From Neomegalonema sp. (GTDB lineage Bacteria; Pseudomonadota; Alphaproteobacteria; Rhodobacterales; Rhodobacteraceae), in NCBI RefSeq assembly GCF_028688855.1, contig NZ_JAQTXI010000010.1:88732-152731 (forward strand): a stretch of DNA of 64,000 nt. The letters run 5' to 3'. The translations under genes and the position numbers were made by a program. The notes under the pieces were generated by a model. The model saw only the letters and a program-made list of their open reading frames with translations, had not been told where the DNA came from and did no database searches. This document shows positions 8,762 through 18,315 of the stretch, piece after piece; positions within the stretch are counted from its first letter, which is position 1, and each line of letters starts with the position of its first letter.

Positions 8762-10069
8762 ATGGGAACGATTCCGCAAGAGCATTACGAAGCCGCGCCC
8801 GGTTCGGCCGCCGGCTGGCTCGAACAGCGCCTGCCGATCATCGGATTCGCGCGCGACTTCATGGCCTTTCCGACGCCCAAGAACCTGAACTGGGCCTGGA
8901 TCTTCGGCGTGGCGCTGGTGGTGATGCTGGTCAACCAGATCGTCACGGGCGTGGTCCTCGCCATGCATTACACGCCGCACGTCGACAAGGCCTTCGCCTC
9001 CATCGAGCACATCATGCGCGACGTGAACGGCGGATGGCTGCTGCGCTACGCCCATGCGAACGGCGCCTCCTTCTTCTTCATCGCGGTCTACGCCCACATC
9101 TTCCGCGGGCTCTACTACGGATCCTACAAGGCCCCCCGCGAGCTGGTCTGGATCATCGGCGTCGTGATCTACCTGATCATGATGGCCACCGCCTTCATGG
9201 GCTACGTGCTGCCCTGGGGCCAGATGAGCTTCTGGGGCGCCACCGTGATCACCAACATCGTCGGCGCCCTGCCGGTGGTGGGCGATTACGCGCGCACGCT
9301 GCTCTGGGGCGGCTTCTCGGTCGACAATCCGACGCTCAACCGCTTCTTCGCGCTGCATTACCTGCTGCCCTTCGTGCTGGCCGGCCTGATCGTGCTGCAC
9401 GTCTGGGCCTTCCACCATGTCGGCAACGGCAACCCGACCGGCGTCGAGGTCCGCAAGGACAGCCTCGAGAACGTCAAGAAGGACACCGTTCCCTTCCACC
9501 CCTATTACACGGTGAAGGACCTCTTCGCGGTCATGGTCTTCCTGACCGTCTTCGCGGCCTTCGTGTTCTTCGCGCCGAACTACCTCGGGCACCCCGACAA
9601 CTACATCGAGGCCAACCCGCTGGTCACGCCCGCGCACATCGTGCCGGAGTGGTACTTCCTGCCCTTCTACGCGATCCTGCGCGCGATCCCCTCTCAGGTC
9701 GGCGGCGTGCTGGCCATGTTCGGCGCCATCGCGGTTCTGGCCTTCATTCCCTGGCTCGACACCTCGCGGGTGCGCTCCACGCGCTATCGTCCGATCTACC
9801 GCTGGTTCTTCGTGCTCCTCGCGCTGGACTTCTTCCTGCTGATGTGGGTCGGCGGCAAGCCGGCGGAGAAGCCCTACATCCTGATCGGGCAATTCGCCAC
9901 CGCCTACTGGTTCATCCACTTCCTCATCGTCATGCCGGTCGTCGGGATGATCGAGAAGGCGAAGCCCCTGCCCGAGTCCATCGAGGCGGATTTCGCCGCC
10001 AAGCATCCGCCGGCCCACAAGCCGGAGGCTCCGGCCCCGGTCGCCGCCAGCCCCAGCCACAGCCACTAA
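8762..10069 (+). CDS. petB: Cytochrome b of the bc1 complex
   Basis: The 435-residue integral membrane protein has eight helices and carries both b haems and the Qo and Qi quinone sites. Recognisable blocks are [11 protein letters not shown] near the N-terminus, [32 protein letters not shown], the Qo-site [16 protein letters not shown], and the haem-ligand region [15 protein letters not shown]. The start [10 protein letters not shown] (8762) follows a GGGGGACCGCC sequence. An in-frame extension back to 8384 runs through petA in another frame and is rejected. The C-terminal tail is His/Pro/Ala-rich (SPSHSH). It sits between petA and petC with 14-bp and 19-bp gaps. Confidence 0.97.
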   Translation: MGTIPQEHYEAAPGSAAGWLEQRLPIIGFARDFMAFPTPKNLNWAWIFGVALVVMLVNQIVTGVVLAMHYTPHVDKAFASIEHIMRDVNGGWLLRYAHANGASFFFIAVYAHIFRGLYYGSYKAPRELVWIIGVVIYLIMMATAFMGYVLPWGQMSFWGATVITNIVGALPVVGDYARTLLWGGFSVDNPTLNRFFALHYLLPFVLAGLIVLHVWAFHHVGNGNPTGVEVRKDSLENVKKDTVPFHPYYTVKDLFAVMVFLTVFAAFVFFAPNYLGHPDNYIEANPLVTPAHIVPEWYFLPFYAILRAIPSQVGGVLAMFGAIAVLAFIPWLDTSRVRSTRYRPIYRWFFVLLALDFFLLMWVGGKPAEKPYILIGQFATAYWFIHFLIVMPVVGMIEKAKPLPESIEADFAAKHPPAHKPEAPAPVAASPSHSH

Positions 10070-10088
10070 GCGCCAGAGGGACAGGACA

Positions 10089-10868
10089 ATGACGAAAGCG
10101 TCGATCTCCGCGGCGGCCCTGGGCCTTGCGCTCGGTCTGGGCGCGGCCTCCGCCGCCTCCGCCGCTGGCGGACATGCGCAGCTGAAGGACCAGAGCTTCT
10201 CCTTCGAGGGGGCGCTCGGCCATTACGACCAGGCCGAGCTCCAGCGCGGCTTCCAAGTCTACGACGTGGTGTGCAAGGCCTGCCACGGCCTGAAATACCT
10301 GCCGATCCGCGACATCATGGCCTACGAGAACCAGACCGGACTCGGCAACGCCGAGGGTCCGCGCTTCTCGCGCGGCCAGGCTCAGGCCATGGCGGGCCAT
10401 TACGAGGTGCCCAACCTCGAAGGCGAGCCGGGCGATCTGCGCACGGCGCTGCTCTCGGACAACTTCCCGGCGGTGACCTCGGCGGGAGCGCCCGACCTGA
10501 CGCTCATGGCCAAGGCCCGTCCGAACGGCCCGCTCTACATCTATTCGCTCCTCACCAGCTACACCGGCGAGGAGATCGAACAGGCGGGCTCGATCCTCTA
10601 CGAGAACCACGCCTTCGAGAGCGGCGCCCTCAGCATGTCGCCGCCGCTGTCGGACGACGTGGTCGAATACGCCGACGAGAGCGTGCCGCGCACGGTCGAG
10701 CAATACGCCCATGACGTCTCGGTCTTCCTCGCCTGGGCGGCCGAGCCCGACATGGTCGCCCGCAAGAGCGCGGGTCTGCGCAACGTGCTCTTCCTGGCCT
10801 TCTTCAGCCTGCTCCTCTGGATCACCAACAAGAAGATCTGGAAGAAGATCAAGCATCCGGAGGCGTGA
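10089..10868 (+). CDS. petC: Cytochrome c1
   Basis: The 259-residue membrane-anchored c-type cytochrome has a Sec signal peptide (about 1-25, ending ASAASAA), a haem-binding CKACH (62-66) and a single C-terminal anchor (NVLFLAFFSLLLWITNKK) with a basic cytoplasmic tail. It passes electrons from the Rieske protein to soluble or membrane cytochrome c. This completes the three-subunit bacterial bc1 operon petABC. A GGACAGGAC sequence precedes the ATG. Confidence 0.96.
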   Translation: MTKASISAAALGLALGLGAASAASAAGGHAQLKDQSFSFEGALGHYDQAELQRGFQVYDVVCKACHGLKYLPIRDIMAYENQTGLGNAEGPRFSRGQAQAMAGHYEVPNLEGEPGDLRTALLSDNFPAVTSAGAPDLTLMAKARPNGPLYIYSLLTSYTGEEIEQAGSILYENHAFESGALSMSPPLSDDVVEYADESVPRTVEQYAHDVSVFLAWAAEPDMVARKSAGLRNVLFLAFFSLLLWITNKKIWKKIKHPEA

Positions 10869-10940
10869 GCCTGCGGGATCGCGCCTCCGGCTGGTCCGGG
10901 GGCGTCCAGGGTTCGGAAACAGGGGGCGCGGGAGGCTGAC

Positions 10941-10965
10941 AGGCCGTCCCGGGCCTCTTTGGTTT
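10941..10965 (+). terminator. Weak terminator candidate after petC
   Basis: A short stem AGGCC / GGCCT with a six-base loop (10941-10956) is followed by CTTTGGTTT. It lies 72 bp after the petC stop and 24 bp before aroC, so it could separate the respiratory operon from aroC. Confidence 0.35.
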
Positions 10966-10979
10966 GATGGGGAGGCGGA

Positions 10980-12083
10980 ATGTCCGTCAACAGCTTCGGC
11001 CGCTTGCTGCGCGTGACCACCTGGGGCGAGAGCCATGGCCCGGCCCTCGGCGCGGTGGTGGACGGATGCCCGCCGGGCCTGACCCTGAGCGAGGCCGACC
11101 TTCAGCCCTGGCTCGACAGACGCAAGCCCGGCACCAGCAAATACGTCACCCAGCGCCGCGAAGGGGATCAGGTCGAGATCCTCTCCGGCGTCTTCGAGGG
11201 GAAGACCACCGGAACGCCCGTCAGCCTGATGATCCGCAATGAGGATCAGCGCTCGAAGGATTACGGCGAGATCGCGCGGCAGTTCCGTCCCGGCCACGCC
11301 GATTACGCCTATTTCGCCAAATACGGGATCCGCGATCCCCGCGGCGGCGGACGCAGCTCCGCCCGCGAGACCGCCGCCCGCGTGGCGGCCGGAGGGGTGG
11401 CGCGCGTGATCCTCGCGGCTCTGGCGCCCCGGGTGCGGATCCGCGGCGCGATGGTCGCCATGGGCGCCGACGCCGTCGACCGCGCCGCCTGGGACTGGGA
11501 GGAGACCGAGCGCAATCCCTTCTGGTCGCCCGACGCCGCCGCCGCCGAGCGCTGGGCGACGAAGCTGGAGGCCCTGCGCAAATCCGGAGATTCCATCGGC
11601 GCCGTGCTGGAGGTGGTCGCCGAGGGCGTCCCGGCGGGCTGGGGCGCGCCGATCTACGGCAAGCTCGATCAGGATCTCGCCGCCGCGCTGATGTCGATCA
11701 ACGCGGTCAAGGGCGTCGAGATCGGCGAGGGCTTCGCCGCCGCCGCGCTCACCGGCTCCGAAAACGCCGACGAGATGCGCATGGGGAACGAAGGCCCCGT
11801 CTTCCTCTCGAACAGGGCGGGCGGAATCCTCGGGGGGATCAGCACCGGACAGGAGGTGGTCGCGCGCTTCGCGGTCAAGCCCACCTCCTCGATCCTCACG
11901 CCCCGGCGCAGCATCGACCTCTCCGGACGGGAGGTGGAGCTGATCACCAAAGGGCGCCATGATCCCTGCGTGGGGATCCGGGCCGCGCCGGTGGGCGAGG
12001 CCATGATGGCCCTGACTCTGGCCGACCATCTGCTGCTCCATCGCGGACAGGTCGGCGAGAACGGCGGAGGGCGGATCGGATGA
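10980..12083 (+). CDS. aroC: Chorismate synthase
   Basis: The 367-residue enzyme performs the last step of the shikimate pathway: 5-enolpyruvylshikimate-3-phosphate to chorismate, with reduced FMN as catalyst. The family signatures are the N-terminal [18 protein letters not shown], the central [17 protein letters not shown], and the C-terminal [12 protein letters not shown]. Start is ATG 10980 after GGGGAGGCGGA. Its stop overlaps the next gene start by four bases, which links it to the DUF1007/NicO pair. Confidence 0.97.
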   Translation: MSVNSFGRLLRVTTWGESHGPALGAVVDGCPPGLTLSEADLQPWLDRRKPGTSKYVTQRREGDQVEILSGVFEGKTTGTPVSLMIRNEDQRSKDYGEIARQFRPGHADYAYFAKYGIRDPRGGGRSSARETAARVAAGGVARVILAALAPRVRIRGAMVAMGADAVDRAAWDWEETERNPFWSPDAAAAERWATKLEALRKSGDSIGAVLEVVAEGVPAGWGAPIYGKLDQDLAAALMSINAVKGVEIGEGFAAAALTGSENADEMRMGNEGPVFLSNRAGGILGGISTGQEVVARFAVKPTSSILTPRRSIDLSGREVELITKGRHDPCVGIRAAPVGEAMMALTLADHLLLHRGQVGENGGGRIG

Positions 12084-12748
12084 GCAGGCGGACGGGAGCG
12101 GCTGCGGCTCTGGCGGCGGCTTTGGCGGGGGGGCCTCTGGCGGCGCATCCGCATGTCTTCGCGGACGCCCAGGCGGAGCTTCTCCTCGACGATCAGCGCC
12201 GCCTGACGGGCGTGCGGCTGCATCTGGTCTTCGATGAAATCTACACCGCCTACATGGCCGAGGCTCTGGAGCTGGACGCCGACAAGGACGGCGTCTGGAC
12301 CGACGAGGAGCAGATCTTCGCCGCCGAGGAGAATCTCAACGGCCTCGACATGTGGAACTGGTATGTGCATCTGCGTCCGGCGGGGGGCGGCGCGAAGCTG
12401 GCGCTCAGGCCCGCCGAGGAGGCCCACGCCATGCAGATCGGCGACCGCTTCGCGCTCTCCTACGTCGCGCCTCTGGCCGAGCCCGCCGCTCTGGAGGGCG
12501 AGGGCGTCGAGCTGCGGATCTACGACCCCTATTTCTACGCCTCCATCAAGCTGCTCGACGCCGAGGACGGCGCGACGCTCGAACCCGAAGACGTCGAGGG
12601 CTGCCGCCTGACCCGCGCCCCCGCCCATGTCGACCGCGCCCTGCAGAAGCGCCTGCTGGAGTTCGCCGCCGAGGAGACTCCCGAGATCGAGGGCGTGGAG
12701 GAGCCGGGCTTCGTCTTCGCCGACCGGATCGGCCTCTCATGCGGATGA
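12080..12748 (+). CDS. DUF1007 family periplasmic protein
   Basis: The 222-residue exported protein has a signal peptide (about 1-21, ending GPLAAHPHV). The motif [13 protein letters not shown] after cleavage is the hallmark of DUF1007, in which conserved histidines are thought to bind a divalent metal. An EF-hand-like loop [13 protein letters not shown] follows at about 67-79. DUF1007 genes are commonly next to NicO/RcnA-type Ni/Co transporters, as here, where the NicO gene starts inside its 3' end. A role in periplasmic metal delivery is an inference from that linkage. Confidence 0.85.
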   Translation: MSRRTGAAAALAAALAGGPLAAHPHVFADAQAELLLDDQRRLTGVRLHLVFDEIYTAYMAEALELDADKDGVWTDEEQIFAAEENLNGLDMWNWYVHLRPAGGGAKLALRPAEEAHAMQIGDRFALSYVAPLAEPAALEGEGVELRIYDPYFYASIKLLDAEDGATLEPEDVEGCRLTRAPAHVDRALQKRLLEFAAEETPEIEGVEEPGFVFADRIGLSCG

Positions 12749-13824
12749 GGGGGCTTCTGGCGCTGGGCGCGGCGGGGGTTCTGGTCCTGTCGCCTGCGGC
12801 GGCTGCGGCCTTCGGCTGGAGCGACGCCGCCTTCTGGCTGCAGATGCGCCAGCAGGAGGCCCACCGGAGCCTCACCGCGGGGCTGAGGCTGATGCGCGAA
12901 GACCCCTGGGGCGGACGCGCGAGCCTCGTCGGCGCGAGCTTCCTGTACGGCGTTCTCCATGCGCTCGGGCCCGGACATGGCAAGGCGCTCGTCGCGGCCT
13001 ACGCCGCCGCCACCCGCGCCGACGCCCGACGCGCCGCAGGACTCGCCCTGACGGCGGCTCTGGCTCAGGCGGTCTTCGCGGTGGCCCTGGTCTACGGGCT
13101 GCTGCTGATCCTCGACCGGGGCGGACGTCGGGCCGTCGGGCTGGTGGAGGGCGTCTTCACGCCGCTCTCCGCCGCGCTGATGATCGGGCTCGGGCTCTGG
13201 CTGGCCTGGAGAGGCCGCGGAATCTGGCGCTCGGGAGCATCGGCGCCTGAGGCCCGGCCTGCGCCCGCTGCGGCCTTCCGGCTGGCCGCGCCCCGGGGAG
13301 GCGCCGTCTCGGGACGGGCGCTGACTCTGGCTTTCGCGCCCGAGGCTCCCCATATGGCGGCCCAGGCCGCGCCTCCTCCCGCCGTCGCCGAGGCGCACGA
13401 GCATGGCCCGCAATGCGGCTGCGCCCATGGTCCCGACCCCGCCCGGGCCGCCGCCGCCGACACATGGCGCGCGCGTCTGGCGGTGATCGCGGCCACGGCG
13501 GTCCGGCCCTGCACGGGGGCGCTGATGATCCTGACCGCCGCCTGGGCCATGGGATGGCCCTGGACGGGCGTCCTCGCGGCTCTGGCCATGGGCCTCGGCG
13601 TGGGGGCCGCGACGGGCGGCGTGGCGCTCGGCTTCGCGGGCGCGCTCGGACTGGCCGAGAGGCTCGGCGCCCGACGCGCCGCCGGAGCCCGCAGATGGGC
13701 GGGCGGACTCGCCATGGCCTTCGGGCTGGCTCTGGCGCTGATGGGCGGGCTGACGCTCGCCGCCGCCCTGAGCGCTCCGCCCTCGGGCCCGGCCCTGCTG
13801 GGCGCCGCGCGCCAAACGACTTGA
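12739..13824 (+). CDS. NicO/RcnA-type nickel/cobalt transporter
   Basis: The 361-residue membrane protein has a signal-like N-terminus and about six membrane segments. The signature HALGPGHGKALVAAY (74-88) contains the paired histidines of the NicO family. A central cytosolic or periplasmic loop holds a His/Cys-rich metal-binding patch (EAHEHGPQCGCAHGP), and a second motif AVRPCTGALMILTAAWAMG follows. The ATG at 12739 overlaps the DUF1007 stop by 10 bp, implying coupled translation. Whether it imports or exports Ni/Co cannot be decided from sequence; the His-rich loop is typical of efflux RcnA but also of uptake NicO. Confidence 0.87.
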   Translation: MRMRGLLALGAAGVLVLSPAAAAAFGWSDAAFWLQMRQQEAHRSLTAGLRLMREDPWGGRASLVGASFLYGVLHALGPGHGKALVAAYAAATRADARRAAGLALTAALAQAVFAVALVYGLLLILDRGGRRAVGLVEGVFTPLSAALMIGLGLWLAWRGRGIWRSGASAPEARPAPAAAFRLAAPRGGAVSGRALTLAFAPEAPHMAAQAAPPPAVAEAHEHGPQCGCAHGPDPARAAAADTWRARLAVIAATAVRPCTGALMILTAAWAMGWPWTGVLAALAMGLGVGAATGGVALGFAGALGLAERLGARRAAGARRWAGGLAMAFGLALALMGGLTLAAALSAPPSGPALLGAARQTT

Positions 13825-13878
13825 TCGACCGCCGGATCTGGACCACACTTCCGCAGGTGAAGGAGAATGCAGAAAGCG

Positions 13879-14688
13879 ATGAAGACCGAAGCCGCCCGTT
13901 CGCCGGAAGGCGTCCGCATCTACGCGCCCGAGGATTTCGAGGGCATGCGCCGCGCCGGACGGACCGTCGCGGAGGTTCTCGACATGATCGAGGATCACGT
14001 GCGCCCCGGAATCACGACGGCGGAGCTCGACAGGCTCTGCGAGGAGTTCGTCAGGGCCGGCGGCGCGACCTCAGCCACCATCGGCTATCGCGGCTACAGG
14101 CATGCGAGCTGCATCTCGATCAACCACGTGGTCTGCCACGGCATCCCCGGCGAGCGCGCGCTCAAGGATGGCGACATCCTCAACATCGACGTGACGGTGA
14201 TCGTCGACGGCTGGTATGGCGATTCCTCGCGGATGTACGTCGCGGGCGAGCCGAGCGTGAAGGCGAAGCGCCTGATCGAAACCACCTATAACGGGCTGAT
14301 GCGCGGAATCGAGGCGGTGAGCCCCGGCGGCCATTTCGGCGACATCGGCGCCGCCATCCAGACCTACGCCGAGGCGCGGCGCTGCTCGGTGGTGCGCGAG
14401 TTCTGCGGTCATGGACTCGGGCGGGTCTTCCATGATTCCCCCAACGTGCTCCATTACGGCAAGCCCGGAACGCGCGAGCGGATCCATCCGGGCATGTTCT
14501 TCACCATCGAGCCCATGCTGAACCTCGGCCGCCCCGAGACCAAGATCCTCTCCGACGGCTGGACCGCCGTCACGCGCGACATGTCGCTTTCGGCGCAATA
14601 CGAACACAGCGTCGGCGTGACGGACCAGGGCGTGGAGATATTCACCCTCTCCCCCGCCGGACGCTTCACGCCTCCTTGGCTGCGCTGA
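13879..14688 (+). CDS. map: Type I methionine aminopeptidase
   Basis: This 269-residue metallopeptidase of the pita-bread fold removes the initiator methionine from nascent proteins. The metal-binding residues are visible in order: Asp in LNIDVTVIVDGWYGDSS, His in FCGHGLGRVFH, Glu in FTIEPML and Glu in SAQYEHSV. The start is ambiguous. ATG 13867 lies only one base after GGAG, which is too close, while ATG 13879 is 13 bases from it; I prefer the latter. radC follows after only four bases. Confidence 0.93.
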   Translation: MKTEAARSPEGVRIYAPEDFEGMRRAGRTVAEVLDMIEDHVRPGITTAELDRLCEEFVRAGGATSATIGYRGYRHASCISINHVVCHGIPGERALKDGDILNIDVTVIVDGWYGDSSRMYVAGEPSVKAKRLIETTYNGLMRGIEAVSPGGHFGDIGAAIQTYAEARRCSVVREFCGHGLGRVFHDSPNVLHYGKPGTRERIHPGMFFTIEPMLNLGRPETKILSDGWTAVTRDMSLSAQYEHSVGVTDQGVEIFTLSPAGRFTPPWLR

Positions 14689-14692
14689 ACCC

Positions 14693-15610
14693 ATGACGGG
14701 AAGGGGGGGAAGGCGCAAGGGCCCGCCGCAAGGCGGCGCGGAGGGGACGGAGGAGCCTTCCGATCCTTCCTCGCCCGGCTTCGAGGACGCCGCGCCCTCC
14801 AGGGTCGGGGGCGTCGCGCCCGCCTCCGCCGCCTCCCGCGAGGAGGAGGAGGAGGGCGAAGACGAGGATCCGGAAGCCGGAGAAGAAGCTGGAGAATCCG
14901 GGCGCGGATCTCCGCAACGCTCCACGAAATCCTCCGAGATCCCGCTCCACGCCGGACATCGCGACCGTCTGCGGGCCCGCTTCCTGAAGGGCGGCCTGGA
15001 CGCGGTGCATGATTACGAGCTTCTCGAACTCCTTCTGTTCCGGGCGATCCCCCGCCGCGACGTCAAGCCCCTGGCCAAGGCGTTGCTCGGACGTTTCCAT
15101 GACGTGGAGGGCGTGTTGTCGGCGGAGCCCGCCCGTCTGCGCGAAGTGAAGGGTCTGGGTGATTCGGCCATCGTCGAATTCAAGATCGTCGAGGCCGCGG
15201 CGCATCGCCTGGCTCAGGCGAAAGTCATCGGCCGTCCCGTCTTCGCACAATGGTCAGAGATCGTGGCCTATTGCCGCACCCGCATGGCGCATCTGCCCGT
15301 GGAGGAGGTCCGGCTGCTCTTTCTCGACAAGAAGAACGCCCTCATGGCCGACGAAGCCCGCAATCGGGGGACGGTGGATCATGCGCCCGTCTATCCCAGA
15401 GAGGTCGCCAAAAGGGCGGTCGAGTTGCGGGCCTCGGGCGTGGTCATGGCCCATAATCACCCCACAGGCGATCCCAGCCCCTCAGCCGCAGACGTCCGGA
15501 CGACGAAAGACGTAAAAAAAGCGCTCGAAGCGGTCGGGGTTCAACTGATCGATCATATTATTGTGGGAAAAAAGGCGGACGTCAGCCTGAGGGCCCGGGA
15601 TTTGCTTTGA
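14693..15610 (+). CDS. radC: RadC/MPN family JAB-domain protein with long acidic N-terminus
   Basis: The 305-residue protein has an atypical low-complexity N-terminus (about 1-80) rich in Glu, Gly, Ser and Pro. A helix-hairpin-helix region follows (about 85-175, with HDYELLELLLFRAIPRRDVK and VKGLGDSAIVEFK), then a JAMM/MPN metal-binding domain with HNHPTGDPSPSAAD (254-267) and the upstream acidic residue. RadC was named for a supposed DNA-repair role that was later questioned, and its biochemical function is unknown. It is four bases downstream of map and probably co-transcribed. Confidence 0.92.
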   Translation: MTGRGGRRKGPPQGGAEGTEEPSDPSSPGFEDAAPSRVGGVAPASAASREEEEEGEDEDPEAGEEAGESGRGSPQRSTKSSEIPLHAGHRDRLRARFLKGGLDAVHDYELLELLLFRAIPRRDVKPLAKALLGRFHDVEGVLSAEPARLREVKGLGDSAIVEFKIVEAAAHRLAQAKVIGRPVFAQWSEIVAYCRTRMAHLPVEEVRLLFLDKKNALMADEARNRGTVDHAPVYPREVAKRAVELRASGVVMAHNHPTGDPSPSAADVRTTKDVKKALEAVGVQLIDHIIVGKKADVSLRARDLL

Positions 15611-15662
15611 AAACCCCAAGTCTTCGGCCTCCTACGGATGAAGACGCGCCCTTTGGATGGTC

Positions 15663-15692
15663 TTGACGGAGTCGAAAGACTTCGCCTAAACG
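15663..15692 (+). promoter_or_regulatory. Possible sigma-70 promoter for the CAP-domain gene
   Basis: TTGACG (15663-15668) and TAAACG (15687-15692) are separated by 18 bp, 58 bp upstream of the start codon. The match is moderate, and no other evidence supports it. Confidence 0.3.
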
Positions 15693-15749
15693 ACGCTAGG
15701 GACGGGAGCCAAACGAAGTCAAGGACTTCGGATTAAAATAGGCACAGTG

Positions 15750-17411
15750 ATGCAGAAAAGAGTCATCTTCTCCATGACCTGCGGCTCTCTCAGGACGACC
15801 GGCGGCGCGACGGCGGCTCTGACGCTGGCGTGTCTCCTGGCCGCTCCGGCGCAGGCGGATCCGCAACTCTGGTCGAAGACCGTTTCGCTGACCGCAGCGG
15901 AAGTCGCGCGCTTCGCCCCGCCGCCGAGGGACACGGCGAATTTCGAGGCGCGGATGGTCGACGAGGTGATGGCTGCGGCCAATCAGGCTCGCGCCCGTCA
16001 GGGACTCGGGCCCCTCAGCCGAGACGCCGCGCTCGACGCGGTCGCGGCCGGATACAGCCGCAAGATGATGGCGGAAGGCTTCTTCGACCATGTCTCCCCG
16101 GACGGCTCCACCCTGAAAAGCCGTCTTGGCGGACATATGCAGCGCCTCGGCCGGGCCGCCGAAAACCTCTGGACCGCCCGCGGCAAGATCGACTGGAGCC
16201 CCGCCAGCGTCTCGCAGCAGACCGTCGAGAACTGGCTCGACAGCCCCGGACATCGCCGCAACCTGCTCGAGCGCGACTTCGTCGCCGCAGGCGTCGGCGT
16301 CAGCCAGCGCGGCGACGCCATCTACGTGACCATGCTCTACGGCGCCGCCGGCGGCGGAGCCGCGGGCGAGACGCTCATGGCCGCCGCCCCGCAGCAGGCG
16401 CAGCCGGTCGTCGCGCCGGCGGGCTTCGGCTCCTCCATGGAGGCCTCGGCCCTGAGCGCCATCAACGCCGTGCGGGCCCGCAACGGGCTTGCGGCGCTCC
16501 AGGTGGATCAGCGCCTCGCCGGCTTCGCCCGCGACCGCAGCCGCGAGATGGGCCGCGCCGGACGCATGGACGCCGACGGCGGACTGCTCGGACGCGCCAG
16601 CGCCGCCACCGGCGCCCGCCGCGTGGCCGCCACGGTCTGGAAGGGCGACAACGTCGCCTGGTCCGCCGAGAACCTCGCGCAGACCATGCTCGACACCTGG
16701 GCCCGCGAGCCCAGCAACATGCAGGCCCTGCTCGACGGCTCCTACGCCAGCGTCGGGCTCGGGGTGGAGGTGGTGGACGGCGGCGTGCGCCTCGCCGCGA
16801 TCTTCACCGACGGCGCGGGCGGCTTCGTCGGCGCGCCCGCCCGGACCGGACAGCCCGCCACGAGCTTCGCCTCCGCCGCGCCGGTCCATGCTCCGATCCA
16901 GCTCGCGCAGGCGCCGGTCGCGCCGGTCTACGACCTGGCCTTCAACGGCTTCTCCGATCTTCAGACCGGCTCCATCGGCGGGCTGAGCCTGCCCACGCAT
17001 CAGGTGGCCTCGCTGCCGGTCTACGAGCCGGGCGACGCGGGCGTGCGCGGAAGCCGCGGCTTCGTCGCGGCTCCGGTCTATGATCCGGCTCCGGTCCGCG
17101 TGGCGGCGGCTCCGGTCTATGATCCGGCGCCGGTCCAGATCGCCCAGGCGCCCCGGACGTCGCCGACTCCGCGTCCGGCGCCCTTCTACGAGCCGGTCCA
17201 GATCGCCCAGGCCTCGCCCTCCGTCACGACCACCACGACCACGACCACGCGCGTCGTCACGCCGGTCTACGACGGCTCCGCGGTGCAGATCGCGGTCGAG
17301 CGCCGCCTCGAGGCTCCGGTCTCCGAGCGTCGGGGCTGGGTCACGCGGCGGGTCACCACCGTGGTCGCCAGCGGCGACGCGGGCGGCGGGCTGATCGGCT
17401 TCTTCAACTGA
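15750..17411 (+). CDS. Secreted protein with two CAP (SCP/PR1) domains and a C-terminal repeat tail
   Basis: The 553-residue exported protein has a signal peptide (about 1-36, ending APAQADP). The first CAP domain (about 65-200) has NQARARQGLGPLSRDAALD, FFDHVSPDGSTL and WLDSPGHRRNLL, close to the canonical family pattern. The second CAP domain (about 230-365) has INAVRARNGLAALQVDQRL but lacks a clear HxxxE pair and looks degenerate. The remaining 185 residues are linker with recurring VAPVYD, APVYDPAPV and PVQIAQA units plus a Thr run. CAP domains bind lipids, metals or cell-wall ligands, and the function here is unknown. I chose ATG 15750 over the GTG three bases earlier. Confidence 0.82.
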   Translation: MQKRVIFSMTCGSLRTTGGATAALTLACLLAAPAQADPQLWSKTVSLTAAEVARFAPPPRDTANFEARMVDEVMAAANQARARQGLGPLSRDAALDAVAAGYSRKMMAEGFFDHVSPDGSTLKSRLGGHMQRLGRAAENLWTARGKIDWSPASVSQQTVENWLDSPGHRRNLLERDFVAAGVGVSQRGDAIYVTMLYGAAGGGAAGETLMAAAPQQAQPVVAPAGFGSSMEASALSAINAVRARNGLAALQVDQRLAGFARDRSREMGRAGRMDADGGLLGRASAATGARRVAATVWKGDNVAWSAENLAQTMLDTWAREPSNMQALLDGSYASVGLGVEVVDGGVRLAAIFTDGAGGFVGAPARTGQPATSFASAAPVHAPIQLAQAPVAPVYDLAFNGFSDLQTGSIGGLSLPTHQVASLPVYEPGDAGVRGSRGFVAAPVYDPAPVRVAAAPVYDPAPVQIAQAPRTSPTPRPAPFYEPVQIAQASPSVTTTTTTTTRVVTPVYDGSAVQIAVERRLEAPVSERRGWVTRRVTTVVASGDAGGGLIGFFN

Positions 17412-17433
17412 TCCTGCGCGTTCTGGCGCGGGT

Positions 17434-17473
17434 CCGGAGCCTGTCCCGATCTTCCGGTCGGGGAGGGCTCCGG
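17434..17473 (+). terminator. Two-tier hairpin after the CAP-domain gene
   Basis: An outer 8-bp stem CCGGAGCC / GGCTCCGG encloses an inner CCCGA / TCGGG stem. It starts 22 bp after the stop codon. There is no T-tract, so this is either a factor-assisted terminator or a 3' end stabiliser. Confidence 0.45.
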
Positions 17474-17588
17474 TCCTGCGTCCCGGAGAGCTCCTGGCGG
17501 GCGCAAGGCCGAATTGCGGTCTTGCGCCCGACGCGCGTTCAATGTCATGACGCGGCCCATTCGCCATAGAACAGGGGGTCGCCGCGCC

Positions 17589-18311
17589 ATGAACGAGCCT
17601 TCGCCTCAGGGGACGCCCTTCGAACGCAATCGCGCCCTCGCTATCCACATCTTCACCGCCACGGGAACGGTCTGGGGCTTCATGGCGCTTCTGGCGGCCG
17701 CGCGTCAGGATTGGCGGGCGATGTTCCTGTGGCTGGCGGCCGCGCTCTTCGTGGACGGCGTGGACGGGTCGCTCGCCCGGCGCTATGACGTGAAGCGTTT
17801 CGCGCCGCGTTTCTCGGGCGAGGCCATCGACTGCCTCGTGGATTACTTCACCTACGCCATCGTTCCGGTCTTCGCGCTGATGCAGACCGACTACCTCGCG
17901 CCGGGCTGGAACGCCGCAGCCGCCGCCATGATCCTGCTGACCAGCGCCTTCTACATGGCCGATCAGGAGATGAAGACCGAAGACGGATGGTTCCAGGGTT
18001 TTCCGATGGTCTGGAATCTGGTGGTCTTCTACGTCTTCCTTCTGGATCCGCCGTCCTGGGCGACCTTCGTCGTGGTGGCCTTCCTGAGCGTCTTCACCTT
18101 CTCGCGCTACATGTTCGTGCATCTCTTCCGGGTGAAGATGCTGCGCGGGCTGACGCTGAGCCTCATGGGGGTGTGGTCGGTTCTGGCGCTTTACGCCATC
18201 TGGGAGAACATGGATCCGGCGCCCTGGGTGGTGTGGATCCTCTGTGTGATCGGCGTCTATTTCCTGGGGCTCGGCTATTTCCGCGTGAAGCCCAAGGGCG
18301 CGGCGCGCTGA
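17589..18311 (+). CDS. pcs: Phosphatidylcholine synthase
   Basis: The 240-residue inner-membrane CDP-alcohol phosphotransferase condenses CDP-diacylglycerol with choline to phosphatidylcholine and CMP. The catalytic motif is present as D59-G60-x2-A63-R64-x12-G77-x3-D81-x3-D85; the x12 spacing is the Pcs form, longer than the x8 of other family members. About eight membrane segments are predicted. I chose ATG 17589 (MNEPSPQGTP) over upstream in-frame ATGs because it gives the usual length of about 240. Phosphatidylcholine made by this route implies choline uptake from the environment or a host. Confidence 0.93.
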   Translation: MNEPSPQGTPFERNRALAIHIFTATGTVWGFMALLAAARQDWRAMFLWLAAALFVDGVDGSLARRYDVKRFAPRFSGEAIDCLVDYFTYAIVPVFALMQTDYLAPGWNAAAAAMILLTSAFYMADQEMKTEDGWFQGFPMVWNLVVFYVFLLDPPSWATFVVVAFLSVFTFSRYMFVHLFRVKMLRGLTLSLMGVWSVLALYAIWENMDPAPWVVWILCVIGVYFLGLGYFRVKPKGAAR

Positions 18312-18315
18312 GGCG

